Notes under the pieces: model-generated
What the model saw: only the letters and a program-made list of their open reading frames with translations
Told to the model about the DNA's origin: nothing
Database searches by the model: none
Source of the DNA: Bolinopsis microptera
Lineage: Eukaryota; Ctenophora; Tentaculata; Lobata; Bolinopsidae
Direction: 5' to 3'
NCBI RefSeq assembly: GCF_026151205.1
Contig: NC_087079.1
Coordinates: 14,012,445 to 14,076,444 of the forward strand
Length of the DNA stretch: 64,000 nt
Shown: piece by piece, positions 45,728 through 58,110 of the stretch
How the letters are laid out: each line of letters opens with the position of its first letter
Position numbering within the stretch: the stretch's first letter is position 1
Made by a program: the position numbers and the translations under genes

Positions 45728-48700
45728 TCAACCTTGTTTGTCACGCAATTGTTTACGTTTCCCAGTGACCGCTTGGAAGCCACTTTTGATCGATTGGACG
45801 CTACATCTGGAGCCGCAGGACTCGCACTGTAAGAAATGTAACCGACCCTCTTTTTGTAGAAGTGTTTCAGCCGACCTACACGTGTGACACGTAACGTATT
45901 CACCTGAAAAAAGGGTTTTTTTTTTTCAAATCAAATACAAACCTTTAATTAAATACGGTGAACGCTACATCGGATCATTTTATCCTCTAGTTTGTTATGA
46001 AATACCAAGGGGAATGAAAGCAACTTTACCCTTTTATTAATAGAATTTATAACAATGATGAAAACAAGGCAAAATAGTAAGGTGCAATACTTACGGATAT
46101 ATCGTTTTAAAACACCCTCTATATTTTTCTGTTGAAAACGACCCTTTATTAAAAGCTGGTTGTAACCGTCAACTGAACCGCTCGTACCCAATTCAGCCAT
46201 CAAAAAGTCTTGGACGTGTTTGGGTGACCTATGCAACCTGGAGGTGATTTACTTTAGAAACACAAACTTACATTTCCAATAACTTTTCTTGACAAACTTT
46301 TCGAGTGTTCCAAAAACGTACGTACGTGTTACCCAATAGGTCAAGACAACGTGACATCTATTTGCGTTTGATGGCAGTAATCGTTTCGCGTGTTACATAA
46401 ATTCCATCAGAAGGTTCGCGTATTTAAATGCGCGCATAAAACAGCAGGGAAAGTTTGAAATTATTATATACTTATTATATATCAAAATACGGCATCCCCT
46501 ACTCACATTTTGCATATTTCTAAGAAATTAGCGAAGGACGTTTTCTTGCTGCCGTGTCTCAATACTTGGGGCGGCTTCATAACGTACTTCTTTTTCTCGC
46601 CGGCTTGCATGTCAGGGTTTTTGTCCCTCATCATGTCTACAGCCCGTTTCAATAACTGAATAAAATGAGAATCGTTTACAATGACATTTCACATTGCTCA
46701 ATGATTCAATATAAAACAAATGATAGTAGAAATCAAGAAGAAAAAATTGGATCTTCGATTTAACAAACTTTCAAAAGGGGAATAATTAAGGAATAATTAA
46801 TGAATAATTAAGGAATAATTAAGGAATAATTTTTATTTATCTAGACACTTATTTTACTTCGGTGTATTCCAACAGCCACAATGTTACACAAGTGCAACCA
46901 GCCAATTACAGGAAGCCGAAGGATCTTTTTGGCCAGTGACGGTTAAGGTAGTGTGTACCATACTTTCTTCGTCCGAGACTTTGCTGCAATGTGCAGCTCC
47001 TCATTTAACCCTCACACTCGATTTCTCGAGTATTCGGCTGAGTAGACCGGGGGGCTGCATAGACCACTCATGATCCTTAGCTGAACGTCGACGACGCTCA
47101 CCCCACGACCAGGCAGTCAGTGGGTTTCGAACTCGCAACCTAACGATTGTAAGACAGGCGTTCTAACCAACTGCGCTACCTGGTAGGCTATCCATTATCG
47201 GTATGAAATATTTTATCTAGATAAACAGATAAAGATTTAGGGTTTATCTAGATAAAACCGATAAAACCGATAATTTTTCTGCTGAAGGCCAAAGCCAAAA
47301 TGTTTTCCAAATTTCGCAAAAACTAATTCTCGACTTTTATTACTGTTTACCAGTAATTTTGCTAAAGTACCACTTCCTTTCTTTTGAAAATATTAGAGCA
47401 TCAGTTTTCTTATCCGAGGAGCAGAAGTGCACCAGTTTTCTTAAAAAGTTAAAAACAGTAGACCAACGGTATTCTTCTCCTAAGAACAGTAGTGTACCAG
47501 TTCTCTTCAAAACAGTAGACCAACGGTTTTCTTCTCCTCAGAACAGTAGTGTACCAGTTCTCTTCAAAACAGTAGACCACTGGTTTCCTTCTCCTGAGAA
47601 CAGTAGTGCACCAGTTCTCTTCAAAACAGTAGACCAAGGGTTTCCTTCTCCTGAGAACAGTAGTGCACCAAATACCAATTTTCCTTGAAACAGTAAAGCA
47701 TTTAAAGTGATTCAGTGAACCGTTTTCTTATCCTGTTGATAACTTGGAGCAACAGATTCCTTCTCCTGAAGACAATGTTTCACGCCCAGAACACTTACGG
47801 AATTCAATTGAGTGCTCTGCCGGTATTTTTGACTCTTGTTAACAGTAACATGCTCGTTCCCGTCTCCAGAATGATTAATGATTATAAGGTAAAACGCCAG
47901 CACCCTCAAGAGAACAATGTCAATAACCTTCTCTGGATTTCAACAGTTCATACAGTTCTACAGTTCCATAGGTATACAAATGTAAATAAACCTCTTAAGC
48001 TCACATCTAAGTAAACTACCTCTTCTATCATACTAGAAGACGTTTGAGACTGTTTCTTGGATTACTTGGGAAGGCAAAAATACTAATATTTCTTTACAAT
48101 TTTACGGTATTGTGGCAGTATTTTCGGTAATATCTAGTGAATTTTTATACCGATAAAAATATGTTTTATCTAGATAAACAGATAACTTTTTTTAACGAAT
48201 TATCGGAGATAATTATCGGTTACAATTATCGGAGTGGATAGCCTACTACCTGGCCGTTTGCGCTACCTGGCCGTTAATTAAGGAAGCTCTCGTGAACTAA
48301 CCTCCTCGTAACTGTAATCTCGTTCCGAATTTCCCCAAGAATCACCACAATTGTCTACTGAATCTTCCCCAAGCTCTTCATCGAGAATTGTGGTCTTCTT
48401 CTTTTTCTTCTTTTTAACTGACATGTCGAACTCGCCGAAATCTGAAAGTGTAAGGGATAAAGATTGAGGGATCACATTCTAAACAAAACTAAATCGCATT
48501 TTTGCACCTTTGAGAACATTTTATTCACGAAATGGAATAATGGCTCTATAATTAAGCAATTACATAAGACCAAATAATAATTGTTACAGGAGATACAACC
48601 CGAAGTGATTAATTTTGATGAAAAATTGTGATTTATTGTTTTGATGGATCAAGTTCCTAAATTGTAAAACCTATATTTACTTTAAATATAATGAAACACA

Positions 48701-51700
48701 TCCTAAAAATCTGATTTAATAACCAAATATTGTTTTAGAATTTCAACACCAAGGCAAATACACTCATCGAAAAATGGTGTAAAATGATGAAAAATTGTGA
48801 CATTTTACAATTAGGATACTCAATTCACCATAAAAATCATTCACAATTTTTCGCAATTTTTCACCATTTGAAACCCCCAAGTGCCTGTTCTCATATTTTA
48901 TGATGTCAGCGAGTTCTACTGTTAGTTGTCCAAAGAAAGAAATGGGAGTATCATCTTATGGGTATAGACTAAAGACATGTCTAGTGGGTTGGACACGATC
49001 AAACGAACTACTATTCTCGAACTCCTGAAACTGTGTGGCTGTACTGAGGATGAGCTGAGGATTGCCCGGTTGTTGTTGTCCAACACGAAGCTACGGATAA
49101 AGGTCAATGGAGTTCTTTCAGTTGAGTATTTAAATCTCCTTGGAGCTTTCCAAGGTGACTGTTTATCCCTTGTCTTAGCTGGTGCTTTGAATGAACTTAG
49201 ATTGACTGTAACAATTAGTTTAGATAGGCCGATTCCCCCGAAAAATATTGCTGGCCTTCCACTTGATCATGAATATGCTGATGATGTCGACTTCAATGAT
49301 GAAGAGGAAGACAACTTGAGAGCTAAATCAGCCCCCTGCCCCAGGAAACAGCTATACTCGAGAAATGGAACCTCTTTGTCAATAAAGACAAAACGGACTT
49401 ACTCATGATCATGTTTATTTAGCTAGTACGGTTGAAGTTGACAGTGATGGAAAATTATTGTCGGGGAATGAAGCATGGAGGAAAAGTATCACTCTAGGGT
49501 CCGTCTTGTGAGGCAAAGCTGATATTCAGCGTCGCATAAACCTGGGATATGCTGCCTTCAAAAACTACAAGAAGGCCTGGAGTGATAAACTGCCTCTAAA
49601 CAAACGTCTAATACTGTACAATGCTTTAGTCGTATCAGTTCTTATGTACAACTCATCCTGCTGGGCAGTCCCCAAAATATTCCTTGAAAAACTAGATGTT
49701 GTTCACCGCGGACATCTTCGCTCTATGTTGAATATAAGGTACCCAGGAGTCATCTCCAACAAAATTTGTATAAACGCTGCAATGCTGAACCATTTGCGGG
49801 GTCCTGTTGCGGGATCCTGTTGATGGACCAGCGTTTTCTTCCCTCATTTTTGCCATCAATACACTGGACTTACCAGGGAAAAGAGGAAGACCCCAAAGCA
49901 ATCTATTCTCACTGATTGTGCGTGATTTATGTAAAAGAAATCTTTCTATGAATAATATTTTTGATCTGTATTATCTCCGTAATTTAGCTTATGATAAGAA
50001 ATATTGGCAGAAATTACAATGAAGTTTTGATGTTATTTGTTTTAGAGAAAGATTAGACTATCCCTTGTTTAGAACTTTTATCTAGAATAATAATCTCTAC
50101 TATAATTCAGAGAATTATTTCTGATGTTGTCTGTATGTACGACCGCCCACGTGCAAAACAAACGAAAAATATGAACTTGCGTAGTACAACTTGCGTAGTA
50201 ACCATGGTAACGAGGGTTGTTACACGCACGTGCACGTGCAAATATTGTTAAAACGTAATTTTTTATCGTTTTTGTTGATATTACGTTGTGTTTAGTGCGA
50301 GCAACATTTTAATTGGCTGTATTTTCGGTTGTGTAGGATATTTTTTGACGCGATTTAAACTTACTAACAAAAAATACTATTAGCTTCCTCCCTGTGACCA
50401 CGGGGGGGGGGGGGGGGCCAATGACTACCAATGGAGACTTTTGGGGACTAATGGGGACTAAAAATCATCTAAATGGGGACTAATGGAGACTTTTGGGGAC
50501 TAATGGGGACTAAAAATCATGGGGACTCGGGGTAAAATCGTTGACGTAATTCCCCAAGTTCCCAAAAGTAGTCATTGGCCCCCCCCCCCACCCCGACCAC
50601 GGGTTTCTAGTAATAATAATATAATAATTAACTGCGTCGTTGCGTAGCAACAGATTGCACGTGCGCGAGCAAGCACAGGTTAGCAACACGCTTTGCCATA
50701 CTTCATGATAAGTCATAACTAGCTCACATTTACACTCACTCTATGATTATTCATAAATTTGGTTGTGATTGATACTTTTCGATGCGGTAAAAAGTGTCGT
50801 TTAGGGAATCGGAATACTTACAACGTTGTCATCATTGTCAAATAAAATTCATACTTTCTACAGTACAGACTACAGAGCTACACCGATTTGGATGGATCGC
50901 TTTTGGAATGACTGCAGTTCATTGCATGGTGGGGGCCGGAGGGGGGTCCTCAACCCCATTTTCCCCATCCCCAAATCCAAACTTCTCGTTGTTTCTGGGC
51001 TTGAGATCCCCCAATTCATATAAATAATATTTTAAGTACATTAGTCATTATATATATTCGACACAAAAGTGACGATACAGAATTCCCGGGCAAACTCGTA
51101 TTGGCTTTGACCCATACATATTTTTGTTGTTCCTTCACGAACTGAATTCTTGCGATTTCAATGGAGGTCACAGTATTGAGTTAACCGAAAGAACTAACTG
51201 TTTATAACTTTAAAATTTCTCACCATCAATATCATTATCGATTTCACCATCAGGTACGAACTCCTTCTTCTTTTTCTTCTTCTTCTTCATCGAGGGATCA
51301 AATTCCCCCACATCCTCCATCGCTTTGTCCTGCAGAAATGAAATTGTTGTAAAAAACGCCCTATTAGTATGAAATCATTATTATAATTACCATTTCTGGC
51401 ATGCCCCTTTGACTAAAAGTTGAGGAATAAATGGGCAAAGCCTTAAAAACAGCAATGGCCATCGATGCCCATGCCCCCAATTGATGAAATCACACAAATT
51501 ATATAGTTTATAAGGCCTTAGTGGGGTTCTCTGCTAATAGCTCACAGAACTGATTCGAGTGTCTTCACAGTTCGAAGAAGTCTCTTTATATTACCAAATG
51601 ATTTCATTGTGTTTGATGCTGTGTAAAATTGATTATAATAAAGTGAACACTGCTCGCCTATTTCTGTGATAATACCCAGATTAGCCAAATTTCAAATGTC

Positions 51701-53392
51701 GCAGGTCTATTGTACTGTAGATGCTATTTTCATAACAATTATCAAAGAATTCAGGGAGTATCATTCATTTTTGAAGTACAGTCAGAAGCAAAGCACAGTG
51801 TTACAATAGTTCAAGGGGGCTATATTTATGAGTCGCATTTAAACTTGATTTCTCTTGGAGAATTTCTCTTTAGACTCTTAACTTGCGAACAAATTGAAGC
51901 AGCAAACTTTAGGCTAGAAACTTTATTGAATTGAAATAATCATTCCACGTAACAACGTCTTCTTCAGTTCTGTAATAAAATTGTTAAACATGTGTAAAAA
52001 TTAACGACGGAAAGAAATTTAAAAAAATAACATTAAAACAAAAACAGAGAAATAAAATTTACGAAATATGACCCAAAAAATGTAATTGCAAAAAATGTCA
52101 AAACAACAAAAAATACGACAAGAAGAAATGTAAGCTAATACAACTAAATATTGAGTAGTACAGTATTTAGTTGTATTAGCTTACATTTCTTCTTGTCGTA
52201 TTTTTTGTTGTTTTGACATTTTTTGCAATTACATTTTTTGGGTCATATTTCGTAAATTTTATTTCTCTGTTTTTGTTTTAATGTTATTTTTTTAAATTTC
52301 TTTCCGTCGTTAATTTTTACACATGTTTAACAATTTTATTACAGAACTGAAGAAGACGTTGTTACGTGGAATGATTATTTCAATTCAATAAAGTTTCTAG
52401 CCTAAAGTTTGCTGCTTCAATTTGTTCGCAAGTTAAGAGTCTAAAGAGAAATTCTCCAAGAGAAATCAAGTGTTACAATAGGTCAGAACAAATCTGGCAT
52501 TACTAAAATGTGCAAGGCAAAAAATAACTTTGACTTTCTTTACTGCAGTAGGAGGAAATCAGGTCATGTGATGTAGTTGCTAGCTTATAATTGGACATTA
52601 CCACCAACGTTAATTCTTAGATTCCACGTGCCAACTATTGTTTTGAGCACTATAGATGTAATTATTTGATAAAAGATAGCAATTAAACTTACATTGTCCA
52701 ACTCGTCAATGTTCACAGGCTTTTTCTTCTTCTTCTTTGCGAGCGAAAAATCTTCCATGTCATTGGCGAGTTCGTCAGTCTCCTTTTTCTGTAATTGGAA
52801 TAATTAATTAATTAATAACTAATAGATTATTACCAGGAGCTTTTTGTAAGAGATATGAAACATCACACAATTCGTAACCCATTATTTAAACATTCTAACC
52901 TCACATTTGCATTTTCACATGGAATTAAAAACTTAGTATTTCATTCAAGCTTTGATGGTTTCAATTTACCCAATTTACCATGTCATCGATAATCTCAGTG
53001 GCAGGTGCATCTAAAGCAGGCGATTTCTTCTTCTTCTTTTTCTTCAACATTGGGTCAAACTCCTGGAACAAAGACTTGAAGGTCTAGCCTACTGCCTACT
53101 ATCTTACCTTCTAAATTGTGTACCCCAAAAAGATAAAATTTGTTGAGGTAGAATCTGTCTATAGGAAATACAAACGAAAAAAAAAAAAATTTTGGTCCAT
53201 GATGAAAATGGTCATAGTGCCCATAACTTTTTTTAAATGAGTAACCTCATTTACAACAAGGCCGAGGTGACATCTAAAACCTTAGCAAGAGTACCACAAT
53301 AAATAAACTTTTAGAGTATAGTTATGAGAAAAAATATAATGATTTATGATGCGATAAATCAAGTTAGTACTCACAAGCATGTCTTCAGTCAT
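45728..53392 (-). CDS. EIF2S2: Translation initiation factor eIF2 subunit beta (8 exons)
   Basis: Exons on the minus strand are 53375-53392, 52979-53062, 52693-52788, 51224-51329, 48302-48441, 46507-46655, 46095-46237 and 45728-45903. They total 912 nt (303 residues; the human protein is 333), with every donor, acceptor and phase consistent. eIF2 beta is part of the GTP-eIF2-Met-tRNAi ternary complex. Its N-terminal lysine blocks bind eIF5 and eIF2B epsilon. Exons 2-5 each encode one lysine block (7, 6, 8 and 7 Lys), four in all, preceded by a loose EFDP/EFDM motif. Exons 5-7 carry the conserved core ([59 protein letters not shown]). Exon 8 carries the C4 zinc ribbon (CHTC...CESC) and the end [17 protein letters not shown]. 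The start context (AAC before ATG) is good. Confidence 0.97.
46760..46830. repeat. 12-bp tandem repeat (AATAATTAAGGA) in an eIF2 beta intron
   Basis: About five imperfect copies, ending at the tail of the neighbouring SINE. Confidence 0.75.
46830..47182 (-). mobile_element. tRNA-derived SINE (copy 2)
   Basis: On the minus strand it begins CCAGGTAGCGCAGTTGGTTA and has a B-box-like GAGTTCGAAACCC. It then matches copy 1 (33542-33895) through to the tail GAAGTAAAATAAGTGTCT. It lies in eIF2 beta intron 5, in the same orientation as the host gene. A TIR element has inserted at its tRNA-like end. Confidence 0.85.
47186..48243. mobile_element. TIR element with GGCTATCC ends carrying a 57-bp minisatellite
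   Basis: The ends are GGCTATCCATTATCGG (47186) and the inverted GGATAGCC (48236-48243), each flanked by TA. Both subterminal regions carry TTTTATCTAGATAAACAGAT in inverted relation, and ATTATCGG repeats. Bases 47395-47690 are a 57-bp tandem array of about five units. Its length is divisible by three, so it keeps a frame ([10 protein letters not shown] repeats), but no gene is inferred. Confidence 0.6.
48977..50022 (+). pseudogene. LINE reverse transcriptase relic
   Basis: On the plus strand, antisense to eIF2 beta and in its intron 4. The first part (48977-49408) contains palm motifs [19 protein letters not shown] (altered motif B) and HEYADDVDF (motif C). After frameshifts and at least one stop, later frames give [29 protein letters not shown] and the tail [20 protein letters not shown], ending at TGA 50022. 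The C-terminal half resembles the fragment at 15033-15767, so the two belong to one family. It is truncated at the 5' end and inactive. Confidence 0.8.
50402..50589. mobile_element. Small fold-back of G-rich direct repeats
   Basis: GGGGGGGCCAATGACTAC at the left is mirrored by GTAGTCATTGGCCCCCCC at the right. Between them a ~45-bp unit (TGGAGACTTTTGGGGACTAA, TGGGGACTAAAAATCAT) occurs twice. It lies in eIF2 beta intron 4. Confidence 0.65.
51797..52481. repeat. Perfect 308-bp inverted repeat (hairpin) with 13-bp direct flanks
   Basis: Arms 51843-52150 and 52164-52471 are exact reverse complements by my reading, with a 13-base loop at 52151-52163. AGTGTTACAATAG occurs at 51797-51809 and again at 52469-52481, like a target-site duplication, so the insert would be about 51810-52468. 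The left 33 bases of the insert are outside the hairpin. It lies in eIF2 beta intron 3, so its transcript could fold into 308 bp of double-stranded RNA. A frame at 51710-51934 crosses it, but no domain was recognised. Confidence 0.85.
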
Positions 53393-54050
53393 GTTGAGGG
53401 CTGTACTCTATAGAAGATAGTTTGATAAGAATTTAGATACAATCTGATTCCTAACATTAATACCCTCATAAGAAGTTATTTAGGGGATTTTTATTTTAAT
53501 TCTTTGATTCACAATTGTAAAGTTTCTATGGAACTTGACGATTTTCTTTTCACCCACTCTAAATCTGGTACCCCGGCCGAAGTATCTTAAGCTTCTCAAA
53601 TAAAATTCCAAGCTTCTCATAAACCCCATTAAGGGCCTAACACAATACTATGTCTACAGTAGATGTACAGAAGGGGTATCCTAAGAAGATTCTTGATCTT
53701 TTGGTAGGGCCCTTCCTCAATCATGGTTTTCCAATCATTTGGCTGAGTCAACCCAGGAGACATTACAAAATGTATAACTCCCCATTTTAGATCTAACAGA
53801 TCCATACATCGAGATACCTGGTATATAATAGTGGGGATCCTTTTTGGATTCTATGAGACATTAGCGGACAAACATTATGAGAATTTTTCGCACATAATTT
53901 GGATAATTGGAAGGAGCCTACATTCATAAGGAGCCTATATTCATTAAAATTCTAAGTTTTCATGTACATGTTCATAAGTCGCTTTAGATGGCTTGAACCG
54001 AATCTTTTGATCTTGATTTTTTGAGTTCTTTTTGGCTATAAGGCGATGTA
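53393..54050. other. Upstream of eIF2 beta; no promoter element recognised
   Basis: No TATA box or recognisable exon. The 5' UTR and promoter of eIF2 beta should lie here by position. Confidence 0.35.
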
Positions 54051-54069
54051 TAAATTTCTAGTTATTATT

Positions 54070-54206
54070 ATATCGGGTCTCAATAAGAGGTCTTGACTGC
54101 CTAGGCATCAAACCTTGGCAATCGGTATTATTATTATTATCGGATCCTATATCGGGTCTCAATAAGAGGTCTCGACTGCCTAGGCATCAAACCTAGGCGA
54201 TTGGTA
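54070..54206. repeat. Tandem duplication (ATCGGGTCTCAATAAGAGGT)
   Basis: ATCGGGTCTCAATAAGAGGT through CTGCCTAGGCATCAAACC is present at about 54073 and 54152, with ATT microsatellite between. Confidence 0.8.
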
Positions 54207-54344
54207 ATTTTTTTTCTGGCCCGGAGTCAGCTGACCCTAGGGACCAGAGGATAAAGACGTAGAGACTGTGTGTATCTACAACAGTGGTTGTTATTACAAG
54301 AGACAGGGCTTGCAATGCAAGGGAAGAAAAATGGGAAAAACAAT

Positions 54345-54430
54345 TAAGTAAAACAAAATTTTAAGTAAAACAAAATTTAAATTTTATTGCCATATTGCAA
54401 TGAATAATAATATCATAATAAACATAGTTA
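54345..54430. repeat. Dispersed repeat end, also at 61995-62080
   Basis: AAGTAAAACAAAATTTAAAT through ATAATATCATAATAAA recurs near 61995-62075 with few differences, so it is probably the end of an unidentified element. Confidence 0.55.
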
Positions 54431-54862
54431 AACTTAAACATCCGATACTAAACTCATGAATATTGGATATGCTAACGAAATGTAAAATAAGCTTTTTACT
54501 ATATAGTAGTGAACTAATCGAAGATTCGTCTCAATCATACATTTTTATCAGCGCAAATTCAAAATTTAAATAAAAATTCTAAAGCAGAAGTGAACGTTAT
54601 ATAAAGTGTAAATTATATGAATTAGCAAATAGAAATTCAAACAATCCTACGCTACAATAAATGTTTATTACACAATTATAATTTGTTGTATAAACAAGAA
54701 ACAGGGCCCGGCTTGCATGGCAAGAAATGGGACACACAAGAGCTGACAACAGAGTGTATAATACACTATACAGTAATTCAGCAAACACCTATTACTGATA
54801 CCGAAATCTGAACTCGGTTATTATTATTATTATTATCTTTTCTTCAAATAACTGCAATGCAG

Positions 54863-54941
54863 TTCACCACAGCTGGGACACATTTGACTCTTTCATGCAG
54901 TTACTGCATGAAAGAGTCAAATGTGTCCCAGCTGTGGTGAA
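54863..54941. repeat. Perfect 79-bp palindrome
   Basis: Arms 54863-54901 and 54903-54941 are exact complements around base 54902. The left arm starts TTCACCACAGCTGGGACACA. In RNA or single-stranded DNA it would fold into a hairpin with almost no loop. Confidence 0.9.
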
Positions 54942-55689
54942 ACCTATCTATATCGTTTTTTATATTTCAAGACAAGAGCTTCTCTAGATTAGCATATTGT
55001 CAATACAAGTCCTGGAACAGCCAAGCATTTGGTGAGCTGGTACTAAAATTGTTCGTATGAAGCTGTGTGGAATATTATTTCTTGTAATTTGTCCTCTGAT
55101 ATGATGGGTCATTCAAAATGTTGACATTGAAATCACCAAGAATATATACTTTTTGCCATTCAGTTCTGACAGAATACGTTCATCGTTCATATGCTTCGAT
55201 GAACAATTCAAGTGATGCGTTTGGGGGATGGTAGATAACCCCTGCAGCAGTTGGGTCTTGCAAGCTAGTGATAGATACAAACAGTGATTCAATGTGTTCC
55301 TAACAGAGAACCCTGTGCGACATTCGTAGGAATATGAGAATAATATTCCTACGAATATTTAAATTGATGTCGAAAAGGAGCAAATTTAGCCCCAAAGAAT
55401 GAAAAAGTAGGATGATGATTAATCACTTTACACTCGACTGTCACGTGACTTTTTCAACCCGTTCTCTAGCTGGCCCTGAACGAAAATTCGAAAATGTAGC
55501 CCTCTAATCTGATCCCATCCCTAACCTTGACATACGTTGCATGCCACTTTTCACGCCAAACTCAATCCCTGACAAAAGCATATTCCAAAAAATTTTTGAG
55601 GAAATCAAACAGACAGTGGTAATTTAATAAATTATGGCTCAGATATTTTCAATGTCAGTAGATCGGTTATATTATATACAATATTAAAA

Positions 55690-55847
55690 ACTCTAAATTA
55701 AGGAATCTTCGTAAAGCTTTTCCCTTCGAGAGTTATACCTTATTGGAATACCATACCAGTGGATGTTAAGCATTTTTATAGTGTAAATAATTTAAAGATA
55801 AATCTAGAATATTTTAAAAGGGACTGCATTAAAAAAGAATTTATTTA
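55690..55847 (+). pseudogene. LINE polymerase C-terminal tail
   Basis: One frame reads PSRVIPYWNTIPVDVKHFYS, then NNLKINLEYFKRDCIKKEF and a stop at about 55845. The order R-x-IPYWN-x-IP...LK..LE is the usual C-terminal end of CR1/Jockey-type LINE polymerases. Only this end remains. Confidence 0.6.
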
Positions 55848-56880
55848 AGTAAGGTGATAAGTAGAATTGAAGGAGATAATTATTTGGAGAATAAAAGTAA
55901 ACCTCATCCCTGCCCCTATAATGGAGTAGATGTGTATATATTTTTTTTTGAAGTTATACATAAAATTATTCAAACAATATACACATAATAATATAGCAAT
56001 GACCCTATATAAAATCAACCCTTTAACAATTCAAAAAATTCCCTTAACAATTAAAAATTACCCTTGGCCTTGTGGCTCCAAGTTAAGATCTAGACTGTTT
56101 ATATCAACAATGTTTTTTCTCGCACCTCTGTCTCCACGGAGAGAAATCACTGTTGTTCTGAGAATTTCAAAGCGAAGGCGCTTTCTTATGTATCCTACGG
56201 CGTCTGAGTATCTCTGGCCAGTGTGGTACTCCATCTTACTGGCCAGCTTCTTGACCAGTCTCTCAGCTTCACCACCCATTCCACCAGAAGTCGAGAACAC
56301 TAAAGGTGTGAAGCTTCCTTTGTCCACTTCAAGAACCCTTGCATTGTAACATTGCTTTTTCTCATTTTCATGGGACAGGTACATTGCTGGTATCGGTTTG
56401 CATGCATTGGAGGGGGCTGGGGCATGAAATACCCTTACATCAAAAAATGCCCTCTCTGAAGCATTCCAAATCGATCTTGCAGAAATGTCCAGCCTGGCTT
56501 GGTCTCCTAGGACTGTTCCCCTTGGTAACTCTAGACCATCAACTGGAAGAAGAACTGGCTCAGTCTGCACATCCTTGCATTAGAATATTCAAACAATATA
56601 CACATAATATAGCAATGGCCAATTGGCTGACTATAAGGTCATGGCCTGAACAAACAATTTTTTTAAATAGTCAAGTGATGCTAAAGCAGAGCACAAATGT
56701 GTAATAAGTTAATAGATTAAAAAACTGATTCATGTGATGCATTCGCAGAGCACAGATAAAAATACTGATTCAATGATTAAAATTATAGCTGTGAGTGTCA
56801 ATAAATTACTGTGTCGTAAAAAAAGGAACGATGTACACGTGATCTGAAATACCAATATCTCAATATCAAAAGGATAGTGT

Positions 56881-58110
56881 CTAGAAACATTCATAGTCCA
56901 TGGTGGCAGGTATCAAGTTAAACGAAGTTACACTGACTGGCAATGTATACGATTGCCGTCTCCCTCTCTCACCCCTGACCACTATCAGGGTGCTCCTGAG
57001 GATTGAGAATCTAATCCTGGTGCGCATGTAACACATAATAGCCGCATAGTCTTCTCCTCTCTTCTGGGATAGTTTTTCAGCGAGTCTCTTGTGGTATCTT
57101 GTGGCTTGTGGACCCCATCCGCCATTTGTTGAGTATATAAGTGGAGTAAAGGTGCCTTTTTCCACCTGGATGATTCTGTTGTTGTACTTTTTCATTTTCC
57201 TCATTTCATGAGTTTTATAGATCTGTTCCATATCTTTTTTGTCATATGTGGGTGAGTTGGGGTGGGTAACACAGACATCAAAGAATGTCCGTTCAAATGT
57301 GCTCCAGAGACCTCGTGAGGATACATCAGGTGCAGCTCTATCAGCATTGGTACCAACAATTTCTTCATTATCAAGGGGTATCAATGCTGGCTCAGTCACT
57401 ACATCTCTGCATACTTCACGCTGCAGCTCTGCATTTAGATCGCGGATGTTGTTGTGTCTCATAGAAACATAGCCACCTTTCTTGCATATAAGTGTGTGAT
57501 TCACATTATTTCTATCTCCACAAGCACAGTGAAATGGGGTGTTAGGGATCTCCCAACCATAACGCAAGTACAGAGCATCACGGAACTCAATCTTGTTCAG
57601 GGAGTAGCCAAATCTCTTCAATGGAAGTGCAGTAAGCCAATATCCTGAACCTTTCTCTTTGATGAACTGGAGGGATCTCTTTAGGTTGGGATCTCTTACA
57701 CTGTCCTCTATTGATTTGCTAACCGTAAATAAGTGTTTCTCCTTGATTGCCTTGAGACTTTTTATAGTGTCATTTTGAATTGACATGTTGTAATGTTCAA
57801 GGGTGTTTTGCTGGTTGATAATCAGGTCTGTAAGGTCTTTTGTGATGGTGACTGAGGCTGTGAATTCTCTATTGCAGTTTTCAACTGGGTTGGAGATACC
57901 TAGGCCACCATGTCTGACTGGCAATGCAAATATGGAGCGGTCCAAGTCTGATACGTTCTTACCCAAGATTGCTGGAATAAAATCTGTTCTGATGCAATCC
58001 TCCAATGGTTGAAACAAGTGACTTATACCCGGGATGGTCCTCTGAATGAACGTCCACCGGTGACAAATTCCCTTAGTATATGCAGTCAAAGCAGCTTGGG
58101 GCTCCTCTTG
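56881..58110 (-). pseudogene. Element B: C-terminal zinc knuckle and restriction-like nuclease
   Basis: After the frameshift near 58101 the frame is open to TAG 56881. It contains FALPVRHGGLGISNP and SGYWLTALPLKRFGYSLNK, a Cys/His knuckle (CACGDRNNVNHTLIC), MRHNNIRDLNAEL, and a PD-(D/E)XK-like nuclease region (APDVSSRGLW, ERTFFDVCV, KYNNRIIQVEKGTFTPLIYS). This nuclease probably cuts the genomic target for priming, as in other non-LTR elements with restriction-like endonucleases. The nuclease call rests on motif order, not a full alignment. Confidence 0.7.

Noticed and set aside
47359-47688. Protein with 19-residue repeats
   Set aside because: This comes from a 57-bp minisatellite inside a TIR element. 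The opposite strand is open for the same reason.
50794-51027. Gene in eIF2 beta intron 4
   Set aside because: Two overlapping frames in the same DNA, which also matches repeat sequence at 42.87-43.0 kb.
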